Of a stretch of 64,000 nucleotides of DNA, positions 54,900 through 64,000 are shown one piece after another. The notes below the pieces were generated by a model that was not told the DNA's origin, did not search any database, and was given only the letters and a program-made list of their open reading frames with translations. The stretch covers positions 17,740,595-17,804,594 of the forward strand of contig CP154957.1 in NCBI GenBank assembly GCA_039621445.1, given 5' to 3'. Position 1 is the stretch's first letter, and the number at the start of each line of letters is the position of its first letter. This DNA comes from Euglena gracilis. Taxonomy: Eukaryota; Euglenida; Euglenophyceae; Euglenales. The position numbers were made by a program, and so were the translations under genes.

Positions 54900-55260
54900 G
54901 GTCTTATTCATGGGGGGGGTCCATTTTATGGATTTTTGCTGGAAAAATTTTCGACCCCCCAAAATGTCCAAAAATGCAACCCAAAATACCATTTTTCGAA
55001 AAATTTGGCGCTTCGCGCCAGACAAATAGGGGAAGATATGCTGAATTGTATGGAAACTGTTCCAAAATGACAGATTTACCGCCCAAAAATGGCCCTTTTT
55101 TCAAAAATCCGGCGCTTCGCGCCGGCACGGGGGTCTTATTCATGGGGGAGGGTCCATTTCATGGATTTTTGCTCGGACCGGCCAGGGGGGGTCTTATTTT
55201 TTGGGGGGGTCCATTTTATGGGGGGGGTCTTATTTTTGGGGGGGGTTATTTATGTCAATT
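54900..55260. repeat. GGTCTTATT/GGTCCATTTTATGG G-run repeats
   Basis: GGGTCTTATTCATGGGGG and GTCCATTTTATGG modules recur three to four times, with two hairpins GGCGCTTCGCGCC (55,008 and 55,113). The last copies end GGGGGGGGTTA. Related ends lie at 41.7, 55.6 and 63.5 kb. Confidence 0.75.
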
Positions 55261-56088
55261 AGAATGAAGAAGTTTTTTTTGGTGGTCTGGAAATTACATT
55301 TCTATTGACTGACAAAGCAATCATATTGTGGATCCCAAACATAGGCTCGTATTTGGGTGAGCCCTCCCGGGTGGGTGGGTTGGGGACGCTGGGTGACTCT
55401 GGGGAGGGGTGAGTTCTGCCTGGCCGAAGGCCCGAGCGGAAAAATATGTGAATAAAATATGTGTTTCTTGGCTGATTTTGGGTGAGTGGTGGGTTGTGGT
55501 GGGTGGGTCGACCCCCCCTTCCGGGGAGGGGCCCCCTCGGGCTTTCCAGCAACCGACCCATGAAATGGACCCGGGGTCTTATTTTGGGGGGGGGGGGTTA
55601 AGAAGCAAGATGTTTTCAATCATTATTTCGGGCTGTTTTGGGTCCTCTCAAGGCATTTGTGACCATGTTTGGGAATTCGGAATTCTTTAGCACAGGTTCT
55701 TAACCAGCAGGCAAGCAGGAACATTAAGCACAGAGGTGAGACAAAAGCATCGGGGCCTGACTCTCATCGATACGTAAATCTGCACTCATAGACTGTGCAA
55801 CCTGTGAAAAGCAACGAACGGTGGTGACCACAATTCACTTTGTGATCCCAGGACCCACTTTTTAGGTTCAACTTTCGGGTCCAAAAAACCATTTCAGGGT
55901 GGAGGCAAACTCTTCGGGACTAAGTTCATAAGATGGTAGAGTCCATCATGCAAAGTAGGGATAATTCTTTTTATTGAAAAAATAACAAATAAATATGAAA
56001 AGGGAGAATTGAAGGGCAGAAAGAAGAAAGAAGGGACAGTGGGGAGAAGTGAGGAGGAGGATAAGCTGGGGAGGGAAAGCTGCCGCAC
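55261..56088. other. HK-A intron, no exon recognised
   Basis: Includes a GGTCTTATTTTGGGG run ending GGTTAAG at 55,600. Otherwise no feature. Confidence 0.4.
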
Positions 56089-56253
56089 CTGGCTCGCCAG
56101 CAGCTCTAGGATGCGCCGCACCTCGGAGGGGTAGTCCACGTCCGGGAACTCGTCTGCAACCACCAGCACGCCCACGCAGGAGGTCGAGTCGGGGAGGACG
56201 ATGGGGGCCCCCGCCCAAAAGGCACCTGGTGCGTCGTCATCGTCCACGATTGG
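56089..56253 (-). pseudogene. HK-A GAF C-terminal exon
   Basis: Acceptor GGCGACAG, donor GAGCCAG then GTGCGG. Encodes PIVDDDDAPGAFWAGAPIVL, then PDSTSCVGVLVVADEFPDVD and ILELLASQ. In HK-B the equivalent is in two pieces around a 386-bp insertion. Confidence 0.88.
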
Positions 56254-56373
56254 CTGTCGCCGCCACAGAGCCGGGGAGCTTCTTGTTTCCCCAACAAAAA
56301 AAAAGGAGGTTTGGGGACTGACGTTTGGCGGTCCCCACTCCAGAATCTGTCAAAAATGCTGGTTTTTTAGCTA

Positions 56374-56500
56374 TGGGGGATTCCGACGTACGGTATGCTA
56401 CACACCACACACACCGCGCCGCACACTGGGGGGGGGGGAGGCGGCACACCATGTGACACAGCGTGCACACCGTGAGTCTTTTGATGAAATTTTATCCATT
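56374..56500. repeat. Partial GGGGATGCC-family foldback
   Basis: GGGGGATTCCGACGTACGGT, CACACCG motifs and 'gcacaccgtgagtcttttgatgaaa' match the left and middle of the element at 40,918. The right end is missing. It lies in the intron between HK-A GAF exons. Confidence 0.6.
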
Positions 56501-56674
56501 TAATTAAAATTTTAAATTCTATTTGTGTAACACTTTTGTAACATTTTTGGGGGTTCGCACTGATTTTTTCCTTATTTTTAAACAATAGGCATTGAAAAAA
56601 GCACAGTGTGCACTTCTACCAAAAAAAAAACAGCACACAACCGTGGGAGGGGGGAGAAATGCCCCACACACCAC

Positions 56675-56766
56675 CCGCCGGCAGAATTTGTCCACTTCGA
56701 GTGGGACCGGGTCCGCCAGGTCCGACATGTTCCACTGCGCCTTGCACGTCAGGCGCTCGTCGTCCA
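56675..56766 (-). pseudogene. HK-A GAF middle exon
   Basis: Encodes MDDERLTCKAQWNMSDLADP, then VPLEVDKFCRR, ending at donor CGGCGG then GTGGTG. The upstream acceptor is not obvious. Homologous to the HK-B exon at 35.7 kb. Confidence 0.75.
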
Positions 56767-57149
56767 TCGGCGGGCAGACCACCGTGGGGGGTGTCCAAGG
56801 CAAGAACCCCCCCACTTCCAGCTGCCGCGCAGGCAACCTCACGTGCCTCGGGGCAGAAACATGGCCGACGAAGACGCTCCAAAAGGGAATTCCGGTGTTT
56901 TGGTGTTTGGTGTTTGCTGCGGCTGCGCAAGCGGACCCTTGTCCCCCTGGCACCTTGGCAAGGCCCAACAGCTCCGGGGACCCAACAGCATGCCTACCCC
57001 CCCCCAACTCATTGGCCTACGTCCTGCTGGCCATGACCATGGTTGGCATGGGGGGGGGGCGAGGTTGACTTCAACAGCCCCAAGAGTCCCATGAGGTGGA
57101 GGGGGGGGAGGGGGGGAGTTAATCAGGGGGGGGGATGGCGGCGGGCTGG

Positions 57150-57258
57150 GCAGGAGGATGGCGGCGCCGGAGGTGCGGCAGCAGCGGGCGGCCAGTTCCA
57201 CGGTGGCGGCGTAGAACGCGTCAGGCTCGGGGGCAGGGCCGTGCTGGAAGGCCTGGCG
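57150..57258 (-). pseudogene. HK-A GAF first exon
   Basis: Acceptor CGCCCCCCAG, then RQAFQHGPAPEPDAFYAATV, ELAARCCRTSGAAILLP. Homologous to the HK-B exon at 36.5 kb. No GT donor stands at the expected position (CTGCCCAGCCCG), in line with pseudogene status. Confidence 0.75.
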
Positions 57259-57299
57259 CTGGGGGGCGGTCCCCCCCCACCCCCCCGCCTGGAGGTGGG

Positions 57300-57620
57300 G
57301 GGAGGGTTGGACGACCCCCCGCCCCACACACCACCCATGGAGTTTCAGGGTTTCGGGGCCTCCTGCACGGCCCTGCTTGGGGGGGCTGTGTGCCCGGCTG
57401 AAGTGCGGCCCCAAGCCAGCCCTCGACAGCGAGGGGAGGCGCATCGCAGCGGTGGGGGGTGTCCCCTGCAGCAAGAGTGGCGGCGACGGGCAAGGCCGAT
57501 GAGGGGAAAGGGGGTGGGCACTGGGGGTGGGCTGGCTTCTGGTTTGCCCCCGCTTCTCCGAAAGCAATTGGAGTCCGAGAGTGTGGCGTAGAGCAGAGTC
57601 CAAGTGCGTGCATGCGTCGT
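57300..57620. other. GC-rich island upstream of HK-A
   Basis: Minus-strand frames contain MRLPSLSRAGLGPHFSRAHS after CTTGCTGCAG. It could be an HK-A 5' exon, but no homology supports it. Confidence 0.2.
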
Positions 57621-57659
57621 TTTTATCGCGAAGGAATTGTCTCCAAACGGTTGCAACAA

Positions 57660-58380
57660 TTAATCACTTAACTCTACACTCTACACTTTGATCGTCTTGA
57701 GGCGAAGCGTGTGCGGTGTATCACTCACCAAACGCTTTCCTCAAAAACTGTAGCACGATAAAAGGACGGCACGGGGCACAGGGGAGCTTAATGGGTCTGT
57801 TTTGAAAAGGGCGATGCAATGAGACCATAAGGAAAGCACCACGAATCTCCCTCTCGGACTACATCCCTCGAATTCAAACGCAATGACTCTTCCTGCAAAT
57901 CCTCAGTCAAGGCCAGGATCCAATGTCAAACAAAGCTGCCAACTTTGAGGGACGAAATGCATTTGAAGAAAGGGGTAGAAGAGACGTTGCAAAGAGCCGA
58001 AGCGGGAGTCGCTTTCTTTGGTAGTTATGAACAGTCACAGATTGGACAGTTTAATTATGAATTGAAAACCATGGTATCTCAATTATCAAGATCACACGCA
58101 TGATGGTGGATGGTGCATGAGGGGGAAAATTAAGAACAGAACAGGCTGTAAATTAGTGGTACTAAATGTTCGGAAGGACTGATTTGAATCCAAATTGGTT
58201 GGCGTGACGTGTTATGGATGGGTGGACTGTGCAAATTCAGGAGGAGGTCGGTAGGGGGGGGGGGAAGGAACAACAAGATGGTGGTGTATGGGTTAAGGCT
58301 ATATGCCTTGTTCACCCCCCTTGGCCGCAGCACACTTCTTGACCCCCTGCCCCTGCAGCCCCTGCAGCACCAGGAAAAAG
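57660..58380. other. No recognised feature
   Basis: Mixed-composition spacer. Confidence 0.4.
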
Positions 58381-58381
58381 A

Positions 58382-58755
58382 ATGAGAGGAAGGAGGGCTT
58401 CAGCAGAGCAAAACGTCAGAGCGGGTTGGTCGTGGTACGATTTTGGTGTCAGGGGCCACACTCAGAACGACGGGCCGGACCTTCCGCGGCGGAAGGCTGA
58501 GGGTGTAAACACGGCAGGGCCACGGCATGCACGGGGCTGCCGGGGCGGCAGCAAACCAACCAACTCCCCCCCCCCCCGGCCCGGCAACCCCGTGGCCTGG
58601 CCAACCGTCAGGGCGCCCTGACTGGAGAGCCAGCTGGCAGGAAAGGCATGGGAGGGGAGGGTAGGGCCGGCCGCCTGCACCGCCGGGGCGGGACCCGTTG
58701 ACCTGCGGCGGAGGTCTGCGCTTGAACTTCCAGGGAAAAAAGCAAAGCACACCAT
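58382..58755. other. GC-rich island, coding status unknown
   Basis: Both strands have open frames of 80-116 codons without domains. Interrupted by a C-run at 58,567-58,578. Confidence 0.15.
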
Positions 58756-58799
58756 AAAAGTCAGGTGTGCCAGTGAATTTTGGTTGTGGCTGAGAAAAA

Positions 58800-59840
58800 T
58801 CAGTCGAATGGGGAGTGTCCTGGGGATGGGGCCATTTTCATTTTCTGACTTTTTTTTTCGGCAGAAAGCGAAGAAAAAAAATAACCCAAAATTGATCCCA
58901 AAAAATCTGGGTCCTCCCAGGGCAGTGGGGTGCCCCCGGGGTGGGTAGGGGACCCCCGGTCTTTAAAAAATTCCTGTTGGGGGGGACTCACAGAACAAGA
59001 GGGCTTGACACCCACAAAGCCTGCCTTGCACGAGGGAGGTCGTTGTTTTGGGCCTCCAAACAGTTGCACACCGAAGGGCATGCAAAAAAAAGGGGATCTG
59101 CAACAACAGCGCATGCGTTTGTAGAAGGGCAGCACATGGGCACACAAACCTTTCCAGATGCCCCCAGAACACCATAGACCCTCGACCGACGCAGGAGTGA
59201 GCCTGCTAAAATAGGTGTCCATGTTTGTTGGAGGACTCTTGCAAACGCTCATGGGCATCCTTGAGGATTTTTTCAGGATACTCACGAATATCCTGAATGA
59301 CACTTGGGATGCTCATGAGCACACAGGTGACGCACAAGGATGGATGTTCATTAGGAAATTTATCAATTTGGAATCCCCTCCCCACCCGATTCCCTCCCCA
59401 CAGGGTGGCGTACACCCAGGCACCTCGTGGGATTTGTTGTTTTTTATGTAAAGTGCCGAAAACTCCTTTGACTCCAAAATTGGCCTCCAAAAGTTGGGTC
59501 CCCCGGACCCCACTCTCCCTCTGGGAGGGTCCCTGGGAGGGTGGGGAGGACACAATTCTCCCCGGTCTGAAAAAAATAACATGATGCTCATGACGTCTGG
59601 TCTGTGAGCGTCACTTAAAGATGCTCATGAGCCTCCATTGGAACATCCTCCTCCCATAGCCCTGCCCAAGTACTCAACGGATACTGGAAACGTCCCTTCC
59701 TCCTCTGCCATGGGTGTGGGGGGGGTCAATGTCAAACCCTGGTTGGTGGAGTAAACATAATTTTGGGTAAACAATTCACAATCCTTGCCGTCAGTGGCGG
59801 GAGGTGTGCCACAGGAGATGGGATCCAATTTGGTGGGACC
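58800..59840. other. Repeat fragments, no gene
   Basis: CCGGTCTTTAAAAAATTCCTG (58,956-58,976) is a CAGG-type right end without a partner. GATGCTCATGAGC-like motifs recur at 59,307, 59,583 and 59,620. Confidence 0.4.
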
Positions 59841-59912
59841 GCGGCCGGCCGCGGCTGGCCGTGTAGGTGGGAATATGGCCGACCGCAGCCGGCCGCGGCC
59901 AGCCGCGGTCCC
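59841..59912. repeat. Inverted CGCGGCCGGCCGCGG repeats
   Basis: GACCGCGGCCGGCCGCGGCT and its inverse GCCGGCCGCGGCCAGCCGCG flank an AGGTGGGAATATGG centre. Related in sequence to the GCGGTCGGCT arrays. Confidence 0.75.
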
Positions 59913-59959
59913 ACTTTTGCTTTTTTTTTGGGGGGGGGGGCAAAAGTGGGACCGCGGTC

Positions 59960-60006
59960 ATGGGTTCCGTGACCCTGAGGTCGTGGGTTCGAGCCCCACA
60001 TCGCAT
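59960..60006 (+). other. tRNA-like 3' half (B box), possibly SINE-derived
   Basis: A good T-arm: GTGGG stem, TTCGAGC loop, CCCAC stem, with the Pol III B box GGTTCGAGCCC at 59,986-59,996. The anticodon arm (GGGT-TCCGTG-ACCC) has a six-base loop, and no D-arm or acceptor pairing can be built upstream. It is therefore a fragment or a tRNA-derived retroelement head rather than a working tRNA. Confidence 0.4.
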
Positions 60007-60169
60007 TCGATGCCCACCTTTTTTGAGGGTTCCGAAGCTTTTGTTGTCAAGCCAAATCACCCGGAAATGGTCCGATGGGTCCAATTAAGTGCGGAGGGGT
60101 AAAAAAACAATGATGAAACAGGGAATGTATGAATATCCTTTAAGCATTCTGCATCACGAGAGGCAGAAA

Positions 60170-60375
60170 ACTCCCCCCGCACCCGCCCCTCAAATAACAA
60201 AAACCCTTCTATGTTGGCAACATACTCGGAGGGCTAAATCCTTTTTGTGCGAAATTTTGACATAGGCGGGAGGGGCTCCGCTACCCCCGCACCCCCACTC
60301 AAATAACAAAATCCCTTCTATGTTGGCAACATACTCGGGGGCTAAGTCGTTTTTGTGGCACACTTTGGCATAGGC
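60170..60375. repeat. Tandem duplication of ~104 bp
   Basis: 'cttctatgttggcaacatactcgg' and neighbours occur at 60,207 and 60,315 with the same order of flanking modules. TTGGCAA is itself part of an imperfect palindrome. Confidence 0.85.
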
Positions 60376-60435
60376 ATGGGGGGTGTGGGGGGTTGTGGGG
60401 GGGTGTGGCGAGGGTGGGGAAACTGGGGCGTGATA

Positions 60436-60603
60436 AATTGGCCCCTACAAGGTACCAGCTATCCCAAAGAGCCACCCAACTAGGGTTAATACACATGGGG
60501 GGACCCTCGCTCGGCTCCTTCGGCGCCTCGCTCTGGTCCCCCCACGTTTTTAACCCTAGTTGGACGGCTCTTTAGGTTCGCTGGGTACCTTGTAGAGACC
60601 AAT
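60436..60603. mobile_element. 168-bp foldback element with CTACAAGGTACC arms
   Basis: The arms 60,436-60,489 and 60,550-60,603 are inverse complements with scattered mismatches: CCTACAAGGTACCAGC outside, CAACTAGGGTTAA inside. The centre GGGGGGACC...GGTCCCCCC pairs again around a CTCCTTCGGCGCC loop. A second CTACAAGGTACC starts at 60,988. Confidence 0.88.
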
Positions 60604-60699
60604 CTAACAACGTTGAGCGGGAAATATTCTGCTGTTTGGACAAGAATTGTAACCCTAACCCTACTCCTTTAAATAACCTAATAAACTCTTTTTGGCCTG

Positions 60700-60905
60700 G
60701 CCATAGTGAAAAAAAAAACCGAAATTTTAAAAAAAAATTAAAAAAAGATCTAAAAGAAATAAAACTAAAAATAAATAAAAAAAACCTCAAAATTAAAAAA
60801 AAACTAAAAAAACTAAAAACTAAAAAACTAAAAAAAGAATTAAAAAGTAATTAAAAATTAAAAATAAATAAAAACAACCAAAAAAGTAAAACAAATAAAA
60901 GAAAG
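60700..60905. repeat. A-rich low-complexity DNA
   Basis: (AAAAACTAAAAA)-type sequence. Confidence 0.9.
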
Positions 60906-61195
60906 GTCATGTAAAATGACATCAGGTGTGGGGGGGGGGGCGTGGGGGGGTGGCGGGGGGGGGGAACTTGGGCGGGAGAAATGGGCCCTACAAGGTACCG
61001 TCGGCGGAGGTCGCCGACGGTCGACCTCCTCCGGCCCACCTCCAGCGATCCCACCTCCTGTGGCAACCCCCCCGTCAGTGGCATCGTTGTCGCGTGAATT
61101 GGATTGGACCCCCTCTCTTACCTCGGAACAGCAAGAGGCCTGGATATTTTTCGGTTCTTCGGACAATCAAAAGGGTCTCCAGGGCAGGGAATCCT
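60905..61195. other. G-runs plus a GC-rich open segment
   Basis: CTACAAGGTACC (60,988) is followed by a GTCGGCGGAGGTCGCCGAC hairpin. Then come plus-strand frames (for example TPSLTSEQQEAWIFFGSSDN) without a recognised domain. Confidence 0.3.
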
Positions 61196-61425
61196 GCCCT
61201 GGAGGTTACCTGCCGGAGGCTCCAGGGAGTCTCCAGGGAGGCTCAGGTAACCAGCCTCCAGGGAGGCTCCCTTTTAGGGAGCCTCCAGGGAGGCTCCAGG
61301 GAGGCTCAGGTAACCAGCCTCCAGGGAGTCTCCAGGGAGGCTCAGGTAACCAGCCTCCCTGGAGCCTCCCTGGAGGAGAGCCTCCGTGGAGGCTCCAGGG
61401 AGGCTCGGGTAACCAGTTTTGTGCA
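61195..61425. repeat. GAGGCTCCAGG minisatellite
   Basis: Units of GAGGCTCCAGGGAGGCTC and GGTAACCAGCCTCC. The block ends GGTAACCAGTTTTGTGCAC. An inverted relative lies at 62,435-62,590. Confidence 0.9.
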
Positions 61426-61589
61426 CAGGCCGACAGTGGGACAGGTGGTGTGCCGTGATCCAATCTGTGGTGTTGTAGACTCAGAATGCATGAATCAGCA
61501 GTTGCGCCGGGGATGTGACATGGATAATGGGATAATGCAGGCACAGCGAGGCACAAGAAGAAGAGATGTGAAACATCTGGACAACATCT

Positions 61590-61990
61590 GCATCTTGACT
61601 AGCATTTGAACCTTGTGCGGTGTCTACATCTTGTCAAATGTCAATGTCTTGTTGTGGTCTCTGCACCTTGTCCAGTATCTAAACCTTCTCCAGTACCTGC
61701 ATCCATTGCATCTTGTCCAATATCTACAACCATTGCATGGTGTCCAATATTGTCCTCTTTTGTCCAACATCTACAAATTGTCCAGCAGTCCAGCATCTAC
61801 ATCTTGTCCAACATCTGCATCTCGTCCAGTATCTGCGTCCACTGCATCTTGTCCAGCATCTGCACCTTGTTTAGCATCTACAACCACCACAACTTGTCCA
61901 GCATCCGCAACCACTACACCTCGTCTAGCGTCTGCATCTTGTCCAGCATCTGCATCTTGTCCAGCATCTGCACCTTGTCCATATATGCAT
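61590..61990. repeat. CATCTTGTCCAGCATCTG minisatellite
   Basis: About 20 degenerate copies of an 18-mer around CATCTTGTCCAGCATCTG. The open frames follow the repeat. Confidence 0.92.
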
Positions 61991-62430
61991 CTTGCCTGAT
62001 GCCTGCATCCATTGGCTCACAACCGAGCCAAAATGACCACAAAAGCCCCAAAGAGCAACCAAAGGACCTAAAATAGCTTCAAATAACCTTAAATAGCCCA
62101 AAAATGCCAAAAATATCCACAAAAGTTTCACAAAAATCCACAAAAATATCCAAAATCACCAAAATGGCACAAAATGACCAAAAATGCCATAGCAATGCTC
62201 ATATTGACCCAAATTAGCCCAATATTTGCCCAAATCAATGCAAAATAGCCCAAATTAGCAAAAAAAAAAAACATTTTGCCAAAAAGCCAAAATGGATGTA
62301 ATGGGAGACGTGATTTGTCAAGGCAAAATAGCCCAAAGTAACAATATTATAAAAAAATGCAGAGGGTGGAGGGTCGTTTCGAACGAGCGAAATCGATCGA
62401 ATTCGAATGGAGGGTCGAACATGGCCTGTG
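61991..62430. other. CCAAAAATGGC-type low-complexity DNA
   Basis: Repeated AAATAGCCCAAA and CAAAATG motifs. No gene. Confidence 0.5.
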
Positions 62431-62434
62431 TACA

Positions 62435-62590
62435 AAATTGGTTACCTGCCGGAGGCTCCAGGGAGGCTCCAGGAGGCACCTCGGGTAAGCAGCCTCCAGG
62501 GAGGCTCCCCAGAGGGAGGATCCAGGGAGGCTCCAGGGAGGCTCAGGTAACCAGCCTCCCTGGAGCCTCCCTTAAGGCTCCAGGTAACCA
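62435..62590. repeat. GAGGCTCCAGG minisatellite, second locus
   Basis: Starts GTACAAAATTGGTTACCTGC, the inverse of the end of the 61.2-kb block, then GAGGCTCCAGG units and GGTAACCA. Confidence 0.85.
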
Positions 62591-62689
62591 AAAGTGAGGA
62601 TTCCAAATTTTCTGGGACCCCAATCAAAGGGCTGGATACTACGCCAAATTGTTGGAAAATCCCTGATTCTTCTGTAGAAATAATGGCAC

Positions 62690-62960
62690 CAGGCTTCTTT
62701 TGAAGACCCCGGGGGGGGGGGGGGGCAACCACCCAGCCCATCGCAGGACCCCCCCCCCCCCGGGACCCCGCCCAAAGTTTGGGCCGTCTGAAGCCATTTC
62801 CCACTTCGCGCTCCTCCCGCACTCCCGCTTCGTGCCGGGAGTACCCACAGCCAGGCCTCTGGAACCGGACCCGGGGGGGTGCCTTCAAATACACAGCCCT
62901 CCCGGGGGGAGGCGAGAGGTTAAACTGGGGGGGGGGGGTTCGGACCCCCTGGGTTAAAAG
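62690..62960. repeat. CAGG-family element fragment
   Basis: The left end is CAGGCTTCTTTTGAAGACCC followed by a G-run. A distal GGGTTAAAAGAGTGGCCCAG resembles the inverted right end. No matching flanks. Confidence 0.5.
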
Positions 62961-64000
62961 AGTGGCCCAGACACATATGAACACATGAATGTTTTCGCAC
63001 TCCCCATCAGAGATGTCCTGGAAAAATGTGTGGCATGGAAGGCCTTCTCCAGTACAGGGTTCGGATTTGGGTTGATTGTTGGGGATAGGTTTGGGGTTAG
63101 ACTTTATGCAAATTAACCTAGATTAACCCAAAATTAGGCCAAATTTATAAACATAAATAAAACCCCCTGGGCCGATCGAGCAAAAATCCAAAAAAAGACA
63201 CCCCAAAGACACCCCCCCCCCTGACAGCACAAAGCGCCAAAGCGGTGAGACTTTTCCCTGAAAAATCACCAAAAACCTCAATTTCAGACAAGCAAATGAT
63301 TAATTTCATTTTTTTTAGGATTTTTGAGTTCCAAAAAAAATATAATTAATTTCAAATTGAAACCATTTACATACAGCGCAAAGCGCCAAAGGAAAAACTT
63401 TAGTGTTTAAAGAAACCTGGAAAATGACGCTTTCTTCGGGCAGGGTCGGTCAAGAAAGAATGCAAAATAAGTCCACCCTGTGGGGGTTTCCAGCAACAGA
63501 CCCAAAAAGAAGGACCTGGGTCTTATTTTTGGGGGGTTTAATGTTTGGAAGGTCCCAAAATCATAATTCCTTGTGTGCCACAGTTGTAAGCCACAAAAAG
63601 CTTTTCCACGTACTGGGTAGACAAAAATTGCTGTAAAAATTTTATGGTGAAATATATGTGGTGATTTTTTGGTTTTGAAACAAAGATTGTGGTGAAATTC
63701 GGCATTTAAGCACTCCTTAATACTTTTTTGCCATATATCACGTGGTTTTTTCCATGCTTCTTATTGAGAAACAAAACCTATGTGTGTCAAGGGTCAATAT
63801 TTGCCAGTATTTGTGCAATTTTTGTCATTTTCGGGCATTTTGGACCATTTCCCAGCCATTTTTTATCATCTTCGACTGTGGGCTGAAGCTCCACGGAAGA
63901 GGGTGTGGGAAGTCGACACCAGTCGAAAATTACAGTAAAAATAATTATGGAAAATTTTGGGTACTTAACCAAAATTTTTGTCTGCCATAATTTTTGCCCA
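62961..64000. other. No recognised gene
   Basis: AT-rich DNA. AGCGCAAAGCGCC (63,375) and AGCACAAAGCGCC (63,226) occur as paired motifs, and GGGTCTTATTTTTGGGG at 63,518 belongs to the poly-G repeat family. Confidence 0.4.

Larger units (their letters stand above)
49796..57258 (-). pseudogene. HK-A: truncated and interrupted histidine kinase paralogue (GAF-HisKA)
   Basis: A relative of HK-B. Exons in order: GAF start (57.2 kb), GAF middle (56.7 kb), GAF end (56.2 kb), HisKA H-box (54.35 kb), and HisKA second helix plus linker (50.9-49.8 kb). H-box THELRTP and ILDFAKLDAG survive. The last exon is interrupted by a hAT-like and a Mutator-like insertion. No HATPase or receiver exons of its own follow down to HK-B. 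Reading frames are otherwise open, so the damage looks recent. I call it a pseudogene by inference. If the insertions are removed at the RNA or DNA level it could still yield a GAF-HisKA protein. Confidence 0.75.

Noticed and set aside
59960-60006. Functional tRNA gene
   Set aside because: Only the T-arm fits. No acceptor stem or D-arm, and the anticodon loop is the wrong size.
60645-60665. Telomeric repeat (AACCCTAACCCTA)
   Set aside because: Only two units, in the interior of the window, with no array.

Overview
The window looks like nuclear DNA of a repeat-rich, intron-rich eukaryotic microbe, most likely an alga or other protist. The only recognisable genes are hybrid histidine kinases, which are absent from animals. 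They are cut into short GC-rich exons with GT-AG junctions, separated by kilobases of AT-rich, microsatellite- and transposon-filled sequence. No bacterial gene layout, ribosomal RNA, complete tRNA or CRISPR array is visible. The species cannot be named from this sequence.

Two related histidine kinase genes lie head-to-tail on the minus strand. HK-B (about 36.6 kb down to 19.0 kb) can be followed through a GAF domain, the HisKA H-box, HATPase_c, a degenerate receiver (REC1), a canonical receiver (REC2) and a Ser/Pro/Arg-rich tail that runs on past the last exon found. HK-A (57.3 to 49.8 kb) has only the GAF and HisKA parts. Its HisKA exon is broken by two transposon insertions, one of which carries a captured receiver fragment. 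No ATPase or receiver exons of its own were found, so I call it a pseudogene. Several splice junctions of HK-B also look damaged, so its activity is uncertain.

The rest is mostly mobile and simple-sequence DNA. I could define many short non-autonomous elements by terminal inverted repeats (TIRs) and target-site duplications (TSDs). The main ones are: a CAGG-ended, hAT-like family with 8-bp duplications (21.0, 28.0, 33.6, 35.1, 50.4 kb); an element with CATACAATTTTTT ends (5.1 kb); a Mutator-like element with a 10-bp duplication (49.8 kb); a 2.9-kb element with 26-bp TIRs, a 5-bp duplication and about 17 copies of a GCGC palindrome (22.0 to 25.0 kb); and foldback elements at 10.7, 12.5, 18.6, 40.9, 43.7 and 60.4 kb. 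Long arrays of GT, TATG, TA, GTGC/GT and pentanucleotide repeats occupy 9.9-12.9, 35.9-36.2, 38.6-40.2 and 52.0-53.2 kb.

Region by region: 0-4.4 kb, a duplicated satellite-like unit; 5.1 kb, a TIR element; 6.0-9.1 kb, GC-rich islands that may be exons of an unknown plus-strand gene; 9.9-12.9 kb, microsatellites and nested palindromes; 13-19 kb, mostly featureless with repeat fragments; 19-36.6 kb, HK-B with its transposon-laden introns; 36.7-49.8 kb, microsatellites and small repeat elements without a recognised gene; 49.8-57.3 kb, HK-A; 57.3-64 kb, unassigned GC-rich islands, foldbacks, minisatellites and low-complexity DNA.
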